Notes: generated from the letters alone by a model not told the origin. 56,777 nt of DNA from Pseudomonas sp. ANT_H4 (GCF_008369295.1 NZ_VOBG01000033.1:1-56777), one strand, 5' to 3'; shown: positions 9,239 through 18,283, numbered from the stretch's first letter. Program-made: numbers and translations.

Positions 9239-9267
9239 ATGTTAACCCCACATTGACCGGAATGCAA
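9239..9267 (-). promoter_or_regulatory. Candidate sigma-70 promoter for rpsU
   Basis: The minus strand carries TTGCAT (9267-9262), a 17-base spacer and TAACAT (9244-9239), about 90 bases ahead of the rpsU start in the divergent rpsU/tsaD interval. Match is moderate (4/6 in each box). Confidence 0.45.
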
Positions 9268-9310
9268 AGCCTCTGATCGAAAACCGCTAGTCGGGAGGGG
9301 GAGTGGCGAC

Positions 9311-9316
9311 TATTAT
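9311..9316 (+). promoter_or_regulatory. Candidate -10 box for tsaD
   Basis: TATTAT lies 39 bases before the tsaD ATG, followed by a GC-rich stretch. The -35 region is poor, so this is tentative. Confidence 0.35.
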
Positions 9317-9354
9317 GCGCGCCTTCGAATTCAGCCTCTACAAGGCGCAAACCC

Positions 9355-10380
9355 ATGTTAGTACTGGGATTAGAAACCTCCTGCGACGAGACCGGTGTCG
9401 CACTTTACGACAGTGAACGCGGGCTCTTGGCCGATGCGCTGTTCAGTCAGATCGACCTGCACCGCGCCTATGGCGGCGTGGTGCCGGAGCTGGCCAGCCG
9501 TGACCACGTCAAGCGCATGCTACCGTTGATCCGCCAGGTGTTGGACGAGGCCGGCTGCGTGCCAGCCGAGATCGATGCCATTGCCTACACCGCTGGCCCT
9601 GGATTGGTCGGAGCCCTGCTGGTTGGGGCTTCTTGCGCCCAGGCGCTGGCTTTTGCCTGGGGCATTCCAGCCCTTGGTGTGCACCATATGGAGGGTCATT
9701 TACTGGCGCCCATGCTGGAAAAAACGCCGCCGCAGTTCCCGTTCGTCGCTTTGTTGGTTTCGGGCGGCCATACGCAGCTGGTTCAGGTCGACGGAATCGG
9801 CCAATACACGCTGTTGGGCGAGTCCCTGGACGACGCCGCCGGCGAAGCGTTCGACAAGACCGCGAAGATGATGGGCCTCAATTATCCGGGTGGCCCGGAA
9901 ATCGCCCACCTCGCCGAGAAAGGCGTCGCCGGCCGCTACACCTTCCCGCGCCCGATGTGCGATCGCCCCGGTCTCATGTTCAGCTTCAGCGGCTTGAAAA
10001 CCTCCGCGTTGAACACCTGGCAGCAGAGCGTCAGCGCCGGGGACGACAGTGAGCAAGCCCGTTGCGACATCTCGCTGGCGTTCCAGCAGGCGGTGGTGGA
10101 GACTTTGACCATCAAGTGCAAGCGCGCACTGAAACAAGCGGGCATGAAGCGCCTGGTGATCGCAGGGGGCGTCAGCGCCAACAAGGCGTTGCGCACTTCG
10201 CTGGAAAAAATGCTCGGCGACATGAAGGGCGATGTGTTCTACGCCCGCCCTGAGTTCTGCACCGACAACGGCGCGATGATCGCCTATGCCGGTTGTCAGC
10301 GCCTGCAAGCCGGACAGCATGAAAGCCTGGCGATCAGCGTGCAGGCGCGCTGGCCCATGGAGCAGTTGTCGCCGCTGTAG
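9355..10380 (+). CDS. tsaD: tRNA N6-threonylcarbamoyladenosine transferase subunit
   Basis: A 341-residue ASKHA-fold metalloenzyme that, with TsaB and TsaE, transfers the threonylcarbamoyl group to A37 of ANN-decoding tRNAs (t6A). Seen: N-terminal LGLETSCDETGVALYD, metal-binding HHMEGH near 110, VSGGHTQL, and the glycine-rich GGVSANKALR near the C-terminus. Full length for the family. It is transcribed alone, divergent from rpsU and convergent with plsY (33-base gap, no clear terminator). The old name is gcp. Confidence 0.97.
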   Translation: MLVLGLETSCDETGVALYDSERGLLADALFSQIDLHRAYGGVVPELASRDHVKRMLPLIRQVLDEAGCVPAEIDAIAYTAGPGLVGALLVGASCAQALAFAWGIPALGVHHMEGHLLAPMLEKTPPQFPFVALLVSGGHTQLVQVDGIGQYTLLGESLDDAAGEAFDKTAKMMGLNYPGGPEIAHLAEKGVAGRYTFPRPMCDRPGLMFSFSGLKTSALNTWQQSVSAGDDSEQARCDISLAFQQAVVETLTIKCKRALKQAGMKRLVIAGGVSANKALRTSLEKMLGDMKGDVFYARPEFCTDNGAMIAYAGCQRLQAGQHESLAISVQARWPMEQLSPL

Positions 10381-10413
10381 TGGGAGAGCGTGAGCGGGGT
10401 TCATCGGGCGTAT

Positions 10414-10983
10414 TTAAAAATGCCGTTCGCGCCCGGCAAACAGGTCGCGTAAATTGCCCCGGTGGCGCCAGACGATCAACAGCGTCAGCACGCTCATTGG
10501 CATCAGCGCTGCCGGTTCCTGCCAGGCCAGCAGCGGTAAGGTCAGAGGTGTGGCGATCAATGCCGCCAGGGAGCTGGTACGGGTCAGGTAGAACGTCAGC
10601 AACCAGGTGCCGATAGCCAGCAACGCTGCTGGTGGGTAGATCCCCAGCAGCATACCAGCCGCCGTGGCGACACCCTTGCCACCGCGAAAGCGAAAGTACA
10701 GCGGGAGCAGGTGGCCAAGGACAGCGCAGACGCCTACCCAGGCTTGTTGTTGCAGGGAAAGCCCGGCGAGATCGGCGATCAGCACTGGCAGGAGGCCTTT
10801 GCAGACATCGCCGAGCAGCGTCAGGACGGCGAGTTTCTTGCCGGCCAGGCGTAACATGTTGGTGGCACCGGCATTGCCCGAGCCACTCATTCGCGGATCG
10901 GGATTTCCCGTCAGGCGGCTGAGCAAAATGGCAAAGGACAGAGAGCCAAGTAGGTAGGCGAGAGTCGCCAGTAACCAAAACAT
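10414..10983 (-). CDS. plsY: Glycerol-3-phosphate acyltransferase (acyl-phosphate dependent)
   Basis: A 189-residue inner-membrane enzyme that acylates glycerol-3-phosphate from acyl-phosphate, the first step of phospholipid synthesis in the PlsX/PlsY route. Seen: about five hydrophobic helices starting MFWLLATLAYLLGSLSFAIL, and the three conserved cytoplasmic motifs SGNAGATNMLR, GHLLPLYFRFRGGKGVAT and the C-terminal RHRGNLRDLFAG. Divergent from folB. Confidence 0.95.
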   Translation of the reverse strand: MFWLLATLAYLLGSLSFAILLSRLTGNPDPRMSGSGNAGATNMLRLAGKKLAVLTLLGDVCKGLLPVLIADLAGLSLQQQAWVGVCAVLGHLLPLYFRFRGGKGVATAAGMLLGIYPPAALLAIGTWLLTFYLTRTSSLAALIATPLTLPLLAWQEPAALMPMSVLTLLIVWRHRGNLRDLFAGRERHF

Positions 10984-11045
10984 GCTAACTATTCCGGGCG
11001 AGGACGCCCTGATTCTAACGGGGCATTGCGCCCTTGTCGTGCTGT

Positions 11046-11060
11046 GGAGAAGAGTGCTTG
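11046..11060 (+). promoter_or_regulatory. Ribosome site and TTG start of folB
   Basis: GGAG at 11046-11049 is followed after 8 bases by TTG at 11058-11060, giving (M)DRVFIEGLEVDT, the usual FolB N-terminus. No ATG is available in frame nearby, so TTG is preferred over an upstream TTG at 11034 that lacks a ribosome site. Confidence 0.75.
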
Positions 11061-11411
11061 GACAGAGTGTTTATCGAAGGCCTGGAAGTTGACACCGTGA
11101 TCGGGGCCTACGACTGGGAGCGAGGTATCAGGCAGTGCCTGCGCCTGGACCTCAGCTTCGCGTGGGATAACCGCCCGGCGGCAGCCGGCGATGACCTGAC
11201 CCTGGCGCTCGACTATGCCAGTGTGTCCGCGCGCATCCAGGCCTTTGCCGAGCAGGCACAGTTCCAATTGGTGGAAACCTTTGCCGAGCGTCTGGCCGAA
11301 GTATTGATGAGTGAATTCCAGATTCCCTGGCTGTACCTGAAACTGACCAAGCCCGGTGCCGTTCCGGCAGCCAAGGGCGTGGGCGTGGAGATCGAGCGCG
11401 GATGCCGCTAA
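11058..11411 (+). CDS. folB: Dihydroneopterin aldolase
   Basis: A 117-residue folate-pathway enzyme that converts dihydroneopterin to 6-hydroxymethyl-dihydropterin and glycolaldehyde. Seen: RVFIEGLEVDTVIGAYDWER at the start, LDYASV in the middle, VETFAERLAEVL with the conserved glutamate, and LTKPGAVPAAKGVGVEIER at the end with the catalytic lysine. The start is a TTG set by a GGAG. The gene overlaps folK by 10 bases, so the next enzyme of the pathway is translationally coupled. Confidence 0.95.
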   Translation: MDRVFIEGLEVDTVIGAYDWERGIRQCLRLDLSFAWDNRPAAAGDDLTLALDYASVSARIQAFAEQAQFQLVETFAERLAEVLMSEFQIPWLYLKLTKPGAVPAAKGVGVEIERGCR

Positions 11412-11920
11412 CTCAGATTTACCTTGGTCTTGGCAGCAATATCGAGCGCGAGTCCCATCTGTGCGCAGGCCTTGATACGCTGGCGGGTTTTCTGACCGAC
11501 GTGCGCTGTTCTGCGGTGTTCGAGAGTCAGCCGGTGGGCATCAAGAGCGGTCCGTTTTTCAATCTGGTGGTGTCGGCGTATACCGATTTGCCGTTGATGG
11601 AATTGGATCGCCGGCTGAAATTCATCGAGGCTGACAATGGCCGCTACGCCCCGGATCGAAAGGGCTTGCCCCTTGATATCGACGTGCTGCTGTATGGTGA
11701 CCTGACGGGTAACTTCGATGGTTTGATTTTGCCTAGGGCAGAAATCCTGAAAAATGCCTTTGTGCTCTGGCCGCTGTCGTTGATGGCGCCGGATCGGGTG
11801 CATCCTGAAGCAGGCAAGACGTTTGCCTCGTTGTGGCGCGATGCACAAATCGACCAGGTATTGGTGCCAGTCGCGTTTGAGTGGCGCGCGCAGCAACTGA
11901 CGCCGGACGCACTCTTGTAG
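11402..11920 (+). CDS. folK: 2-amino-4-hydroxy-6-hydroxymethyldihydropteridine pyrophosphokinase
   Basis: A 172-residue HPPK that transfers pyrophosphate from ATP to the product of FolB. Seen: YLGLGSNIERESHL at the N-terminus, FESQPVG, FFNLVVSAYTDL, and PLDIDVLLYGD, in which the Mg-binding DxD is conserved. It is slightly longer than E. coli HPPK (159). It ends 11 bases before the convergent cca stop. Confidence 0.96.
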   Translation: MPLTQIYLGLGSNIERESHLCAGLDTLAGFLTDVRCSAVFESQPVGIKSGPFFNLVVSAYTDLPLMELDRRLKFIEADNGRYAPDRKGLPLDIDVLLYGDLTGNFDGLILPRAEILKNAFVLWPLSLMAPDRVHPEAGKTFASLWRDAQIDQVLVPVAFEWRAQQLTPDALL

Positions 11921-11931
11921 GTAGGCGCTCG

Positions 11932-13161
11932 CTACAGGAGATGTTGTTCTTTGTAGGTCTTCAATGCCTTGAGTCGTTCACGCTTGAGCGCCTCACCCAA
12001 CTCCGGCCCTTTGAAGCCTTGCTCCAGCAATGGCGCAACGGCAACGCCGCGTGCCACCAACGCAGCCCCGCGCAAATAATCAGCCTGTGGATAACTTCTT
12101 TCCTCCAGTCCCTTGCGGCCTCGGGCATCCATTTCGCACGCCACGACAAACTCTTCAAAGCGTTGCGGGCGGCGATAAACGTCAAAGCTTTGCAGCAACT
12201 CCAGCAATGTCGAGGCCCGCAACTCCAGTGCTCGGTGACCATGGGTATGGTATTCGCCCACCAGCAGCGCCAGTTCCTGGCAATCTCTGGGCACCTTGAA
12301 GCGCTCATTGGCCGCCTTGATAAGCCGCAAGCCCCTTTGCTCGTGAGCAATATGCTGCGGTAACTTATCCACAGGCGTCAGGCCCTTGCCCAGATCATGC
12401 AGCAGGCAGGCCCAGCGAACGGTCAAGGGTTGTCCATGGCGCGCGGCCTGTTCCAGCACGCTCAAGGTGTGCACGCCGGTATCAATCTCGGGATGGTGAG
12501 CTTCGGGTTGCGGCACGCCGAACAAGGCGTCGACTTCCGGCATCAGGGTTTTCAGCGCGCCGCAGTCTCGCAATACCTGGATAAATACCTGTGGCTGATC
12601 TTCCATCAGCGCCCTGGAAATTTCCTTCCAACTACGTTCCGGCGTCAATGCTTCCAATTCGCCGCAATCACTGAGTTGGCGCATCAGGTCCAGGGTTTCC
12701 GGGGCGACGGTAAAACCCAGGTTGGCATAGCGCGCGGCGAAACGGGCGACACGCAGAACCCTGAGGGGATCTTCGGCGAACGCGGGGGAAACGTGGCGTA
12801 GAACGCGGGCTTTCAAATCGCGCTGGCCATGATAGGGGTCGGTTAGGTTTCCATCGTCATCTTCGGCCATGGCATTGATCGTCAGGTCGCGACGGATCAG
12901 GTCTTCTTCCAGGGTGACGTCGGGGCTGGCATGAAAGACAAATCCGCCATAGCCGCGACCGCTTTTACGCTCGGTGCGGGCGAGGGCGTATTCCTCGCCT
13001 GTCCTGGGATGCAGGAATACCGGGAAGTCTGCACCTACCGGACGAAAGCCCTGAGCGAGCATTTCTTCGGTGGTCGCACCAACCACGACGCGGTCGATAT
13101 CGGTAACGGGAATGCCCAGCAAACGATCACGGACCGCACCGCCGACTTTGTAGATTTGCAT
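11932..13161 (-). CDS. cca: CCA-adding tRNA nucleotidyltransferase with HD domain
   Basis: A 409-residue class II enzyme that adds or repairs the 3' CCA of tRNAs without a template. Seen: nucleotidyltransferase head with GGAVRDRLLG and the DID metal pair (about 8-23), RRDLTINAMA, the EDPLRVLRVARFAARY helix, and a C-terminal HD phosphohydrolase domain (CLLHDLGKG; HEQRG). It starts directly after the spoVR terminator, on the same strand. Confidence 0.97.
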   Translation of the reverse strand: MQIYKVGGAVRDRLLGIPVTDIDRVVVGATTEEMLAQGFRPVGADFPVFLHPRTGEEYALARTERKSGRGYGGFVFHASPDVTLEEDLIRRDLTINAMAEDDDGNLTDPYHGQRDLKARVLRHVSPAFAEDPLRVLRVARFAARYANLGFTVAPETLDLMRQLSDCGELEALTPERSWKEISRALMEDQPQVFIQVLRDCGALKTLMPEVDALFGVPQPEAHHPEIDTGVHTLSVLEQAARHGQPLTVRWACLLHDLGKGLTPVDKLPQHIAHEQRGLRLIKAANERFKVPRDCQELALLVGEYHTHGHRALELRASTLLELLQSFDVYRRPQRFEEFVVACEMDARGRKGLEERSYPQADYLRGAALVARGVAVAPLLEQGFKGPELGEALKRERLKALKTYKEQHLL

Positions 13162-13162
13162 G

Positions 13163-13218
13163 AAAAAGCCTCCATTAGCGGCACAGGATAACGCCTGTGC
13201 CTTGCCAGTGGAGGCTTT
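13163..13218 (-). terminator. Terminator of the prkA-yeaH-spoVR operon
   Basis: Minus-strand AAAGCCTCCA (13218-13209) pairs with TGGAGGCTTT (13174-13165) and is followed by TTTTTC. Inside is a second 8-bp stem, GGCACAGG/CCTGTGCC (13180-13187 and 13194-13201). It ends one base before the cca start codon, so the cca ribosome site overlaps the terminator tail. Confidence 0.8.
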
Positions 13219-13224
13219 GCTGTT

Positions 13225-14787
13225 TCAAAGGTGGACAACGGCCAGGTCCAGGCGGCCGTAATCGTTATCGCCGTGTTCGTGGCGGGGCGGCACATGGTGG
13301 GTTTTCATGATCTGGTCGCCTTGCAGGGTTTCCAGATGGATATCGAACCCCCACAGGCGATGCAGGTGCTTGAGGACTTCGTCTGTGGACTCACCAAGGG
13401 GTTTTCGGTCGTGTTGCTGGTGGCGCAGGGTCAGCGAGCGATCACCGCGTACGTCGATGCTGTAGATCTGCACGTTGGGCTCCCGGTTGCCCAGATTGTA
13501 CTGCGCGGCCAGGGTTTCGCGGATGGTGCGGTAGCCAGGCTCGTCATGGATGGCCGGGACCAGCAAGTCGTCCTTGAGGTCATCGTCGAGAATGCTGAAT
13601 AGCTTGAGGTCGCGAATTACCTGTGGCGACAGGTACTGCAGGATGAAGCTCTCGTCCTTGAAGCTGCTCATGGCGAACTTGAGTGTGGACAGCCAATCGC
13701 TGCCGGCAATGTCTGGGAACCAGCGCCGGTCCTCCTCGGTTGGGTGTTCGCAGATGCGGCGAATATCCCGGTACATGGCAAAGCCCAGGGCGTAAGGGTT
13801 GATGCCGTTGTAGTGCGGGCTGTCGAAGCCGGGCTGAAATACGACGCTGGTGTGGGAGGTCAGGAACTCCATCATAAAGCCGTCGGTGACCAGTCCTTCG
13901 TCGTACAGGTCGTTCATCAGCGTGTAGTGCCAGAACGTCGCCCAGCCTTCGTTCATCACTTGGGTCTGGCGCTGTGGATAAAAGTACTGGGCAATCTTGC
14001 GCACGATTCGCACGATTTCTCGCTGCCAGGGTTCCAGCAATGGAGCATGTTTTTCGATGAAGTACAGGATATTTTCCTGAGGTTCGACGGGGAAGCGCGC
14101 ATTGTCCTTGTCGCTGTTCTTGTCGGCGCGCTTGGGAATGGTGCGCCACAGGTCGTTGATCTGTTTTTGCAAATGCTCTTCGCGATCCTTCTGGCGCAGC
14201 CGTTCCTCCTCGGCGGAAATTGGATAAGGCCGTTTGTAGCGATCGACCCCGTAATTCATCAGGGCGTGGCAGGAGTCCAGCAGGTCTTCCACTGCATCGA
14301 TACCGTGGCGTTCCTCACACTGCATGATGTACTGCTTGGCGAACACCAGGTAATCAATGATCGAACTGGCATCGGTCCAGGTGCGGAACAGGTAGTTGCC
14401 CTTGAAGAAGCTGTTGTGGCCATAGCACGCGTGCGCGACCACCAGCGCCTGCATGCAGATGGTGTTTTCTTCCATCAGGTAGGCAATGCAGGGGTCGGAG
14501 TTGATGACGATCTCGTAGGCCAGGCCCATCTGGCCACGTGTGTAGGACTTTTCGGTGCTAAGGAAGTGCTTGCCGTAGGACCAATGGTGATAGCCCAGTG
14601 GCATGCCCACCGAAGCGTAGGCGTCCATCATTTGTTCGGCGGTGATCACTTCAATCTGGTTGGGATAGGTGTCCAGGGCGTAACCGGACGCTATGCGGCT
14701 GATTTCCCGGTCGTAGGCCTGGATCAGTTCGAAGGTCCATTCGGACCCCGTGGAAATGGGTTGGCGCTTATGCTCTTTGGCGGTCAT
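13225..14787 (-). CDS. SpoVR family protein (YcgB-like)
   Basis: A 520-residue member of the SpoVR family, named for a Bacillus spore-cortex protein but widespread in non-spore-formers, where its biochemical role is unknown. Seen: FELIQAYDREISRIA near the start, HHWSYGKHF, EIVINSDPCIAYLMEEN, VVAHACYGHNSFFKGNYLF, YFYPQRQTQVMNEGWATFWHY and NPYALGFAMYRDI, all family signatures; the H/E-rich blocks suggest a metallo-enzyme. It overlaps yeaH by 4 bases (ATGA), so it is coupled to the yeaH-prkA operon, an association conserved across many proteobacteria and linked to stress and stationary phase. Confidence 0.93.
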   Translation of the reverse strand: MTAKEHKRQPISTGSEWTFELIQAYDREISRIASGYALDTYPNQIEVITAEQMMDAYASVGMPLGYHHWSYGKHFLSTEKSYTRGQMGLAYEIVINSDPCIAYLMEENTICMQALVVAHACYGHNSFFKGNYLFRTWTDASSIIDYLVFAKQYIMQCEERHGIDAVEDLLDSCHALMNYGVDRYKRPYPISAEEERLRQKDREEHLQKQINDLWRTIPKRADKNSDKDNARFPVEPQENILYFIEKHAPLLEPWQREIVRIVRKIAQYFYPQRQTQVMNEGWATFWHYTLMNDLYDEGLVTDGFMMEFLTSHTSVVFQPGFDSPHYNGINPYALGFAMYRDIRRICEHPTEEDRRWFPDIAGSDWLSTLKFAMSSFKDESFILQYLSPQVIRDLKLFSILDDDLKDDLLVPAIHDEPGYRTIRETLAAQYNLGNREPNVQIYSIDVRGDRSLTLRHQQHDRKPLGESTDEVLKHLHRLWGFDIHLETLQGDQIMKTHHVPPRHEHGDNDYGRLDLAVVHL

Positions 14788-16055
14788 GTCACTAACCTGC
14801 GCTGGAAGAGTTCACGAAAGACCGGATAGATATCACCGGCCGAGATCAATTGTTGCTGGGCAAAGGTGTCAGAGAAGGCTTCGCTGATCCGCTCGTATTC
14901 GAACCACAGGGCCTGGTGTTCGCGGGGAGTTATCTCGACGTAAGTGTAGTACTGCACAAACGGCATGATCTGGTTGATCAGGATGTCGCGGCAGATCGGC
15001 GAGTCGTCGTTCCAGTTGTCACCGTCGGAGGCCTGGGCGGCGTAGATGTTCCACTCGTTGGATGGATAGCGTTCGGCCATGATCTCTTGCATCAGCTTCA
15101 AGGCGCTGGAAACGATGGTGCCACCGGTTTCCCGTGAGTAGAAGAACTCTTCTTCGTCTACCTCACGAGCGCTGGTGTGATGGCGGATGAACACCACGTC
15201 AATCTTGTCGTAGTTACGCTTGAGGAACAGATACAGCAGGATGAAGAAGCGCTTGGCGATGTCCTTGGTCGCCTGGGTCATGGAGCCGGAGACGTCCATC
15301 AGGCAGAACATCACGGCCTTGGAGCTGGGATTGGGCTGCTTGACGAGCAGGTTGTACTTCAGGTCGAAGGTGTCGAGGAACGGTACGCGATGAATCCGTG
15401 CGCTGAGTTTGGCTATTTCCGCCTCGATTTCCTGGATATCGCCGAAATTGTCTGGCTCTTCGCGCTTCAAACGTTCCAGTTCGGTCTTGGCGTCCCGCAG
15501 TTTTGCCCGGCTGCTGCCAGACAGCGCAATACGCCGGGCATGGGCCGAGCGCAAGGTGCGGATGATGTTGATCCGTGACGGATTGCCTTCGTTGCTGATC
15601 CCGGCGCGCACGGTCTTGAAGGTGTCGGTACCGGTCAGGTTGCGCTTGACCAGGTTGGGCAGTTCGAGGTCCTCGAACATGAATTCGAGGAACTCTTCCT
15701 GGGTAATCTGGAACACGAATTCATCCATGCCCTCGCCGGAGTTGCCGGCCTTGCCTGGGCCTTTGCCTCCAGCACCGCCCTGTGGGCGCTGGATGTGTTC
15801 GCCGCTGGTGAATTCCTTGTTGCCTGGGTGGACGACGGTCTGTTTGCCGCCACGGCCATGGTGCAGCACCGGTTCATCGATATCCCGTCCGGGAATGCTG
15901 ATCTGTTCGCCATGCTCCATGTCAGTGATGGAACGGCGGCTGACAGCCTCTTCGACGGCCTTTTTGATGTGATCACGGTAACGCCGCAGGAAACGCTGGC
16001 GGTTTACCGTGCTCTTGTTCTTGCCATTGAGACGTCGGTCGATCACATAGCTCAT
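14784..16055 (-). CDS. yeaH: YeaH/YhbH family protein, von Willebrand A-like
   Basis: A 423-residue DUF444 protein. Seen: N-terminal YVIDRRLNGKNKSTVNRQRF, a glycine-rich spacer (about 75-100), and a VWA-like C-terminal domain with a MIDAS-type motif MDVSGSMTQATKDIAKRFF near 250. No enzymatic activity is established; VWA domains usually bind protein partners through a metal. Start chosen at MSYVIDRRLNG, with GGAGG 8 bases upstream; a longer frame would read through the repeat region. It is the middle gene between prkA and spoVR, the usual trio. Confidence 0.93.
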   Translation of the reverse strand: MSYVIDRRLNGKNKSTVNRQRFLRRYRDHIKKAVEEAVSRRSITDMEHGEQISIPGRDIDEPVLHHGRGGKQTVVHPGNKEFTSGEHIQRPQGGAGGKGPGKAGNSGEGMDEFVFQITQEEFLEFMFEDLELPNLVKRNLTGTDTFKTVRAGISNEGNPSRINIIRTLRSAHARRIALSGSSRAKLRDAKTELERLKREEPDNFGDIQEIEAEIAKLSARIHRVPFLDTFDLKYNLLVKQPNPSSKAVMFCLMDVSGSMTQATKDIAKRFFILLYLFLKRNYDKIDVVFIRHHTSAREVDEEEFFYSRETGGTIVSSALKLMQEIMAERYPSNEWNIYAAQASDGDNWNDDSPICRDILINQIMPFVQYYTYVEITPREHQALWFEYERISEAFSDTFAQQQLISAGDIYPVFRELFQRRLVT

Positions 16056-16072
16056 GGGGAGCCCTCCGGGCA

Positions 16073-16188
16073 GCTTCAAGTTACAAGCTTCAAGCCGCAA
16101 GCTGGAAGCTTAAAGACAGGCGGTCGGTTGCCGCGTCTCCAGCCGCGCCCGTCGGTGCGGCTGGTGCCTGCAACTTGTCGCTTGTCGC
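16073..16188. repeat. Inverted arrays of degenerate 7-bp repeats between prkA and yeaH
   Basis: Six in-phase heptads run from 16073 to 16114 on the plus strand: GCTTCAA, GTTACAA, GCTTCAA, GCCGCAA, GCTGGAA, GCTTAAA. Three more lie on the minus strand at 16168-16188 (GCGACAA, GCGACAA, GTTGCAG). Between them an 8-bp GC stem CCAGCCGC (16139-16146) pairs with GCGGCTGG (16157-16164). A related array follows argC. The element fills most of the 137-base gap inside the operon. Confidence 0.75.
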
Positions 16189-16192
16189 TGCC

Positions 16193-18115
16193 TCACTGCG
16201 ATTTTCTGACCCGCAGGTACCACTCGGAGAGCAGTCGTACCTGTTTGTCGGTGTAGCCACGCTCGACCATTCGTGTAACGAAGTCGTTGTGTTTTTGCTG
16301 ATCCTCCTTGCTGGCCTTGGCATTGAAGCTGATGACGGGCAGCAGATCCTCGGTGTTGGAGAACATTTTCTTCTCGATGACCACCCGCAGCTTCTCGTAG
16401 CTGAGCCAGGTGGGGTTCTTGCCGTTGTTGTTGGCGCGGGCGCGCAGAACGAAGTTGACGATTTCGTTGCGAAAATCCTTCGGATTACTGATGCCAGCCG
16501 GTTTTTCGATCTTTTCCAGCTCCTCGTTGAGGGCCACTCGGTTGAGGATTTCGCCGGTTTCCGGGTCGCGGTATTCCTGGTCCTGTATCCAGAAGTCGGC
16601 GTACAACACGTAGCGGTCGAAGATGTTCTGGCCGTACTCGCTGTAGGACTCCAGGTATGCGGTTTGGATTTCCTTGCCAATAAACTCGATATAGCGCGGT
16701 GCCAGATACTCTTTCAGGAAGCGCAGGTAGCGCTCGCGGATTTCGGCCTGGAATTGCTCCTGTTCGATCTGTTGTTCCAGCACGTAGAGCAGATGCACTG
16801 GGTTGGCAGCAATTTCGTGCGGGTCGAAGTTGAAGACCTTGGAGAGGATTTTGAAGGCAAAGCGCGTTGAAAGGCCGTTCATGCCCTCATCAACGCCCGC
16901 GGTATCGCGGTATTCCTGGATCGACTTGGCCTTGGGATCAGTGTCCTTGAGATTTTCCCCGTCATACACGCGCATTTTTGAGTAAATGTTGGAGTTTTCC
17001 GGCTCCTTGAGACGCGACAGCACGGTGAACTGGGCAAGCATTTTCAAGGTGTCAGGGGCGCAATGGGCCTTGGCCAGGGAGCTGTTGAACAGCAACTTGT
17101 CGTAAATCTTGATTTCATCGCTGACCCGCAGGCAGTACGGCACCTTGACGATATAGATCCGGTCGATGAAGGCTTCGTTGTTCTTGTTGTTGCGGAAGGT
17201 GTGCCATTCCGATTCGTTGGAGTGGGCCAGCAGGATCCCGGTAAACGGAATCGCCCCCAGGCCCTCGGTGCTGTTGTAGTTGCCTTCCTGGGTGGCGGTG
17301 AGCAGTGGATGTAGCACCTTGATCGGTGCCTTGAACATCTCCACGAACTCCATCAGGCCCTGGTTGGCCCGGCACAGCGCGCCCGAGTAGCTGTAGGCGT
17401 CGGCGTCGTTCTGTGGGAATTCTTCCAGTTTGCGGATATCGACCTTACCCACCAGCGCCGAGATGTCCTGGTTGTTCTCGTCTCCGGGTTCGGTCTTGGC
17501 CACGGCGATCTGGTTGAGGACTGAAGGGTAGAGCTTGACCACCTGGAACTGGCTGATATCGCCGCCGAATTCGGCCAGGCGCTTGGTGGCCCATGGCGAC
17601 ATGATGGTATTGAGGTAGCGCCTTGGAATGCCGAAGTCTTCTTCGAGAATCGCACCATCTTCTGTGGCGTTGAACAACCCCAATGGCGACTCGAACACCG
17701 GAGAGCCCTTGATGGCGTAGAAGGGCACCTTCTCGATCAGTTGTTTGAGCTTTTCGGCCAGGGATGATTTACCGCCGCCGACCGGACCGAGCAGGTAGAG
17801 GATCTGTTTCTTCTCTTCCAGGCCTTGGGCGGCATGGCGGAAATAGGAGACGATCTGGTCAATGCATTCTTCCATTCCGTGGAAGTCTTCAAAGGCCGGG
17901 TAGCGGCGGATCACCTTGTTGGAGAATATTCGCGACAATCGCGAATTGGCTGAGGTGTCCTGCAGCTCCGGCTCACCGATCGCCAGCAGCAGGCGTTCGG
18001 CTGCAGACGCGTAGGCGCTACGGTCGCTTTTGCACAGATTGAGGTACTCCTGAAGCGAGAGCTCTTCCTGGCGTGTGGACTCGAAGCGTTGTTGGAAGTG
18101 GCTAAAAATACTCAT
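16193..18115 (-). CDS. prkA: PrkA family serine protein kinase (YeaG-like)
   Basis: A 640-residue cytoplasmic AAA+-like protein kinase. Seen: N-terminal PrkA AAA domain with Walker A GPVGGGKSSLAEKLK about 105-120, ILLAHSNESEW in the core, and a C-terminal kinase-like region (LLPVISFNAKASKEDQQKHN). In enterobacteria YeaG acts with YeaH in sustained nitrogen starvation and stationary phase; the role in Pseudomonas is inferred. Start chosen at MSIFSHFQQRFEST, with a GAGGTGA ribosome site; 26 upstream codons are in frame but unlike the family. It is first in the prkA-yeaH-spoVR operon, about 165 bases after a sigma-S-like promoter (18284-18311). Confidence 0.94.
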   Translation of the reverse strand: MSIFSHFQQRFESTRQEELSLQEYLNLCKSDRSAYASAAERLLLAIGEPELQDTSANSRLSRIFSNKVIRRYPAFEDFHGMEECIDQIVSYFRHAAQGLEEKKQILYLLGPVGGGKSSLAEKLKQLIEKVPFYAIKGSPVFESPLGLFNATEDGAILEEDFGIPRRYLNTIMSPWATKRLAEFGGDISQFQVVKLYPSVLNQIAVAKTEPGDENNQDISALVGKVDIRKLEEFPQNDADAYSYSGALCRANQGLMEFVEMFKAPIKVLHPLLTATQEGNYNSTEGLGAIPFTGILLAHSNESEWHTFRNNKNNEAFIDRIYIVKVPYCLRVSDEIKIYDKLLFNSSLAKAHCAPDTLKMLAQFTVLSRLKEPENSNIYSKMRVYDGENLKDTDPKAKSIQEYRDTAGVDEGMNGLSTRFAFKILSKVFNFDPHEIAANPVHLLYVLEQQIEQEQFQAEIRERYLRFLKEYLAPRYIEFIGKEIQTAYLESYSEYGQNIFDRYVLYADFWIQDQEYRDPETGEILNRVALNEELEKIEKPAGISNPKDFRNEIVNFVLRARANNNGKNPTWLSYEKLRVVIEKKMFSNTEDLLPVISFNAKASKEDQQKHNDFVTRMVERGYTDKQVRLLSEWYLRVRKSQ

Positions 18116-18177
18116 GACGTCGTCACCTCGCTCGATACGTGGAGCCGACGCCGGATCAATCAGTCGATGCTGGCAGT

Positions 18178-18195
18178 CATTGGCTATTGCCAATG
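18178..18195. repeat. Palindrome upstream of prkA
   Basis: CATTGGC-TATT-GCCAATG, a perfect 7-bp inverted repeat with a 4-base centre, lies about 63 bases before the prkA start. It could be an operator or a leader hairpin. A second, GC-rich one (GCCGGT-GT-ACCGGC) sits at 18243-18256. Confidence 0.5.
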
Positions 18196-18283
18196 GCCGT
18201 TTTCCCCCCAGAACACCCTCAAACGCTACCGATGACCCGCACGCCGGTGTACCGGCTCTCCCCTGTTTTGGATGGCCTGCGCT

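Noticed and set aside
16073..16188. Heptad array as a CRISPR or REP element
   Set aside because: Units are 7 bp without spacers, and the sequence differs from the REPIN at 35169-35300.
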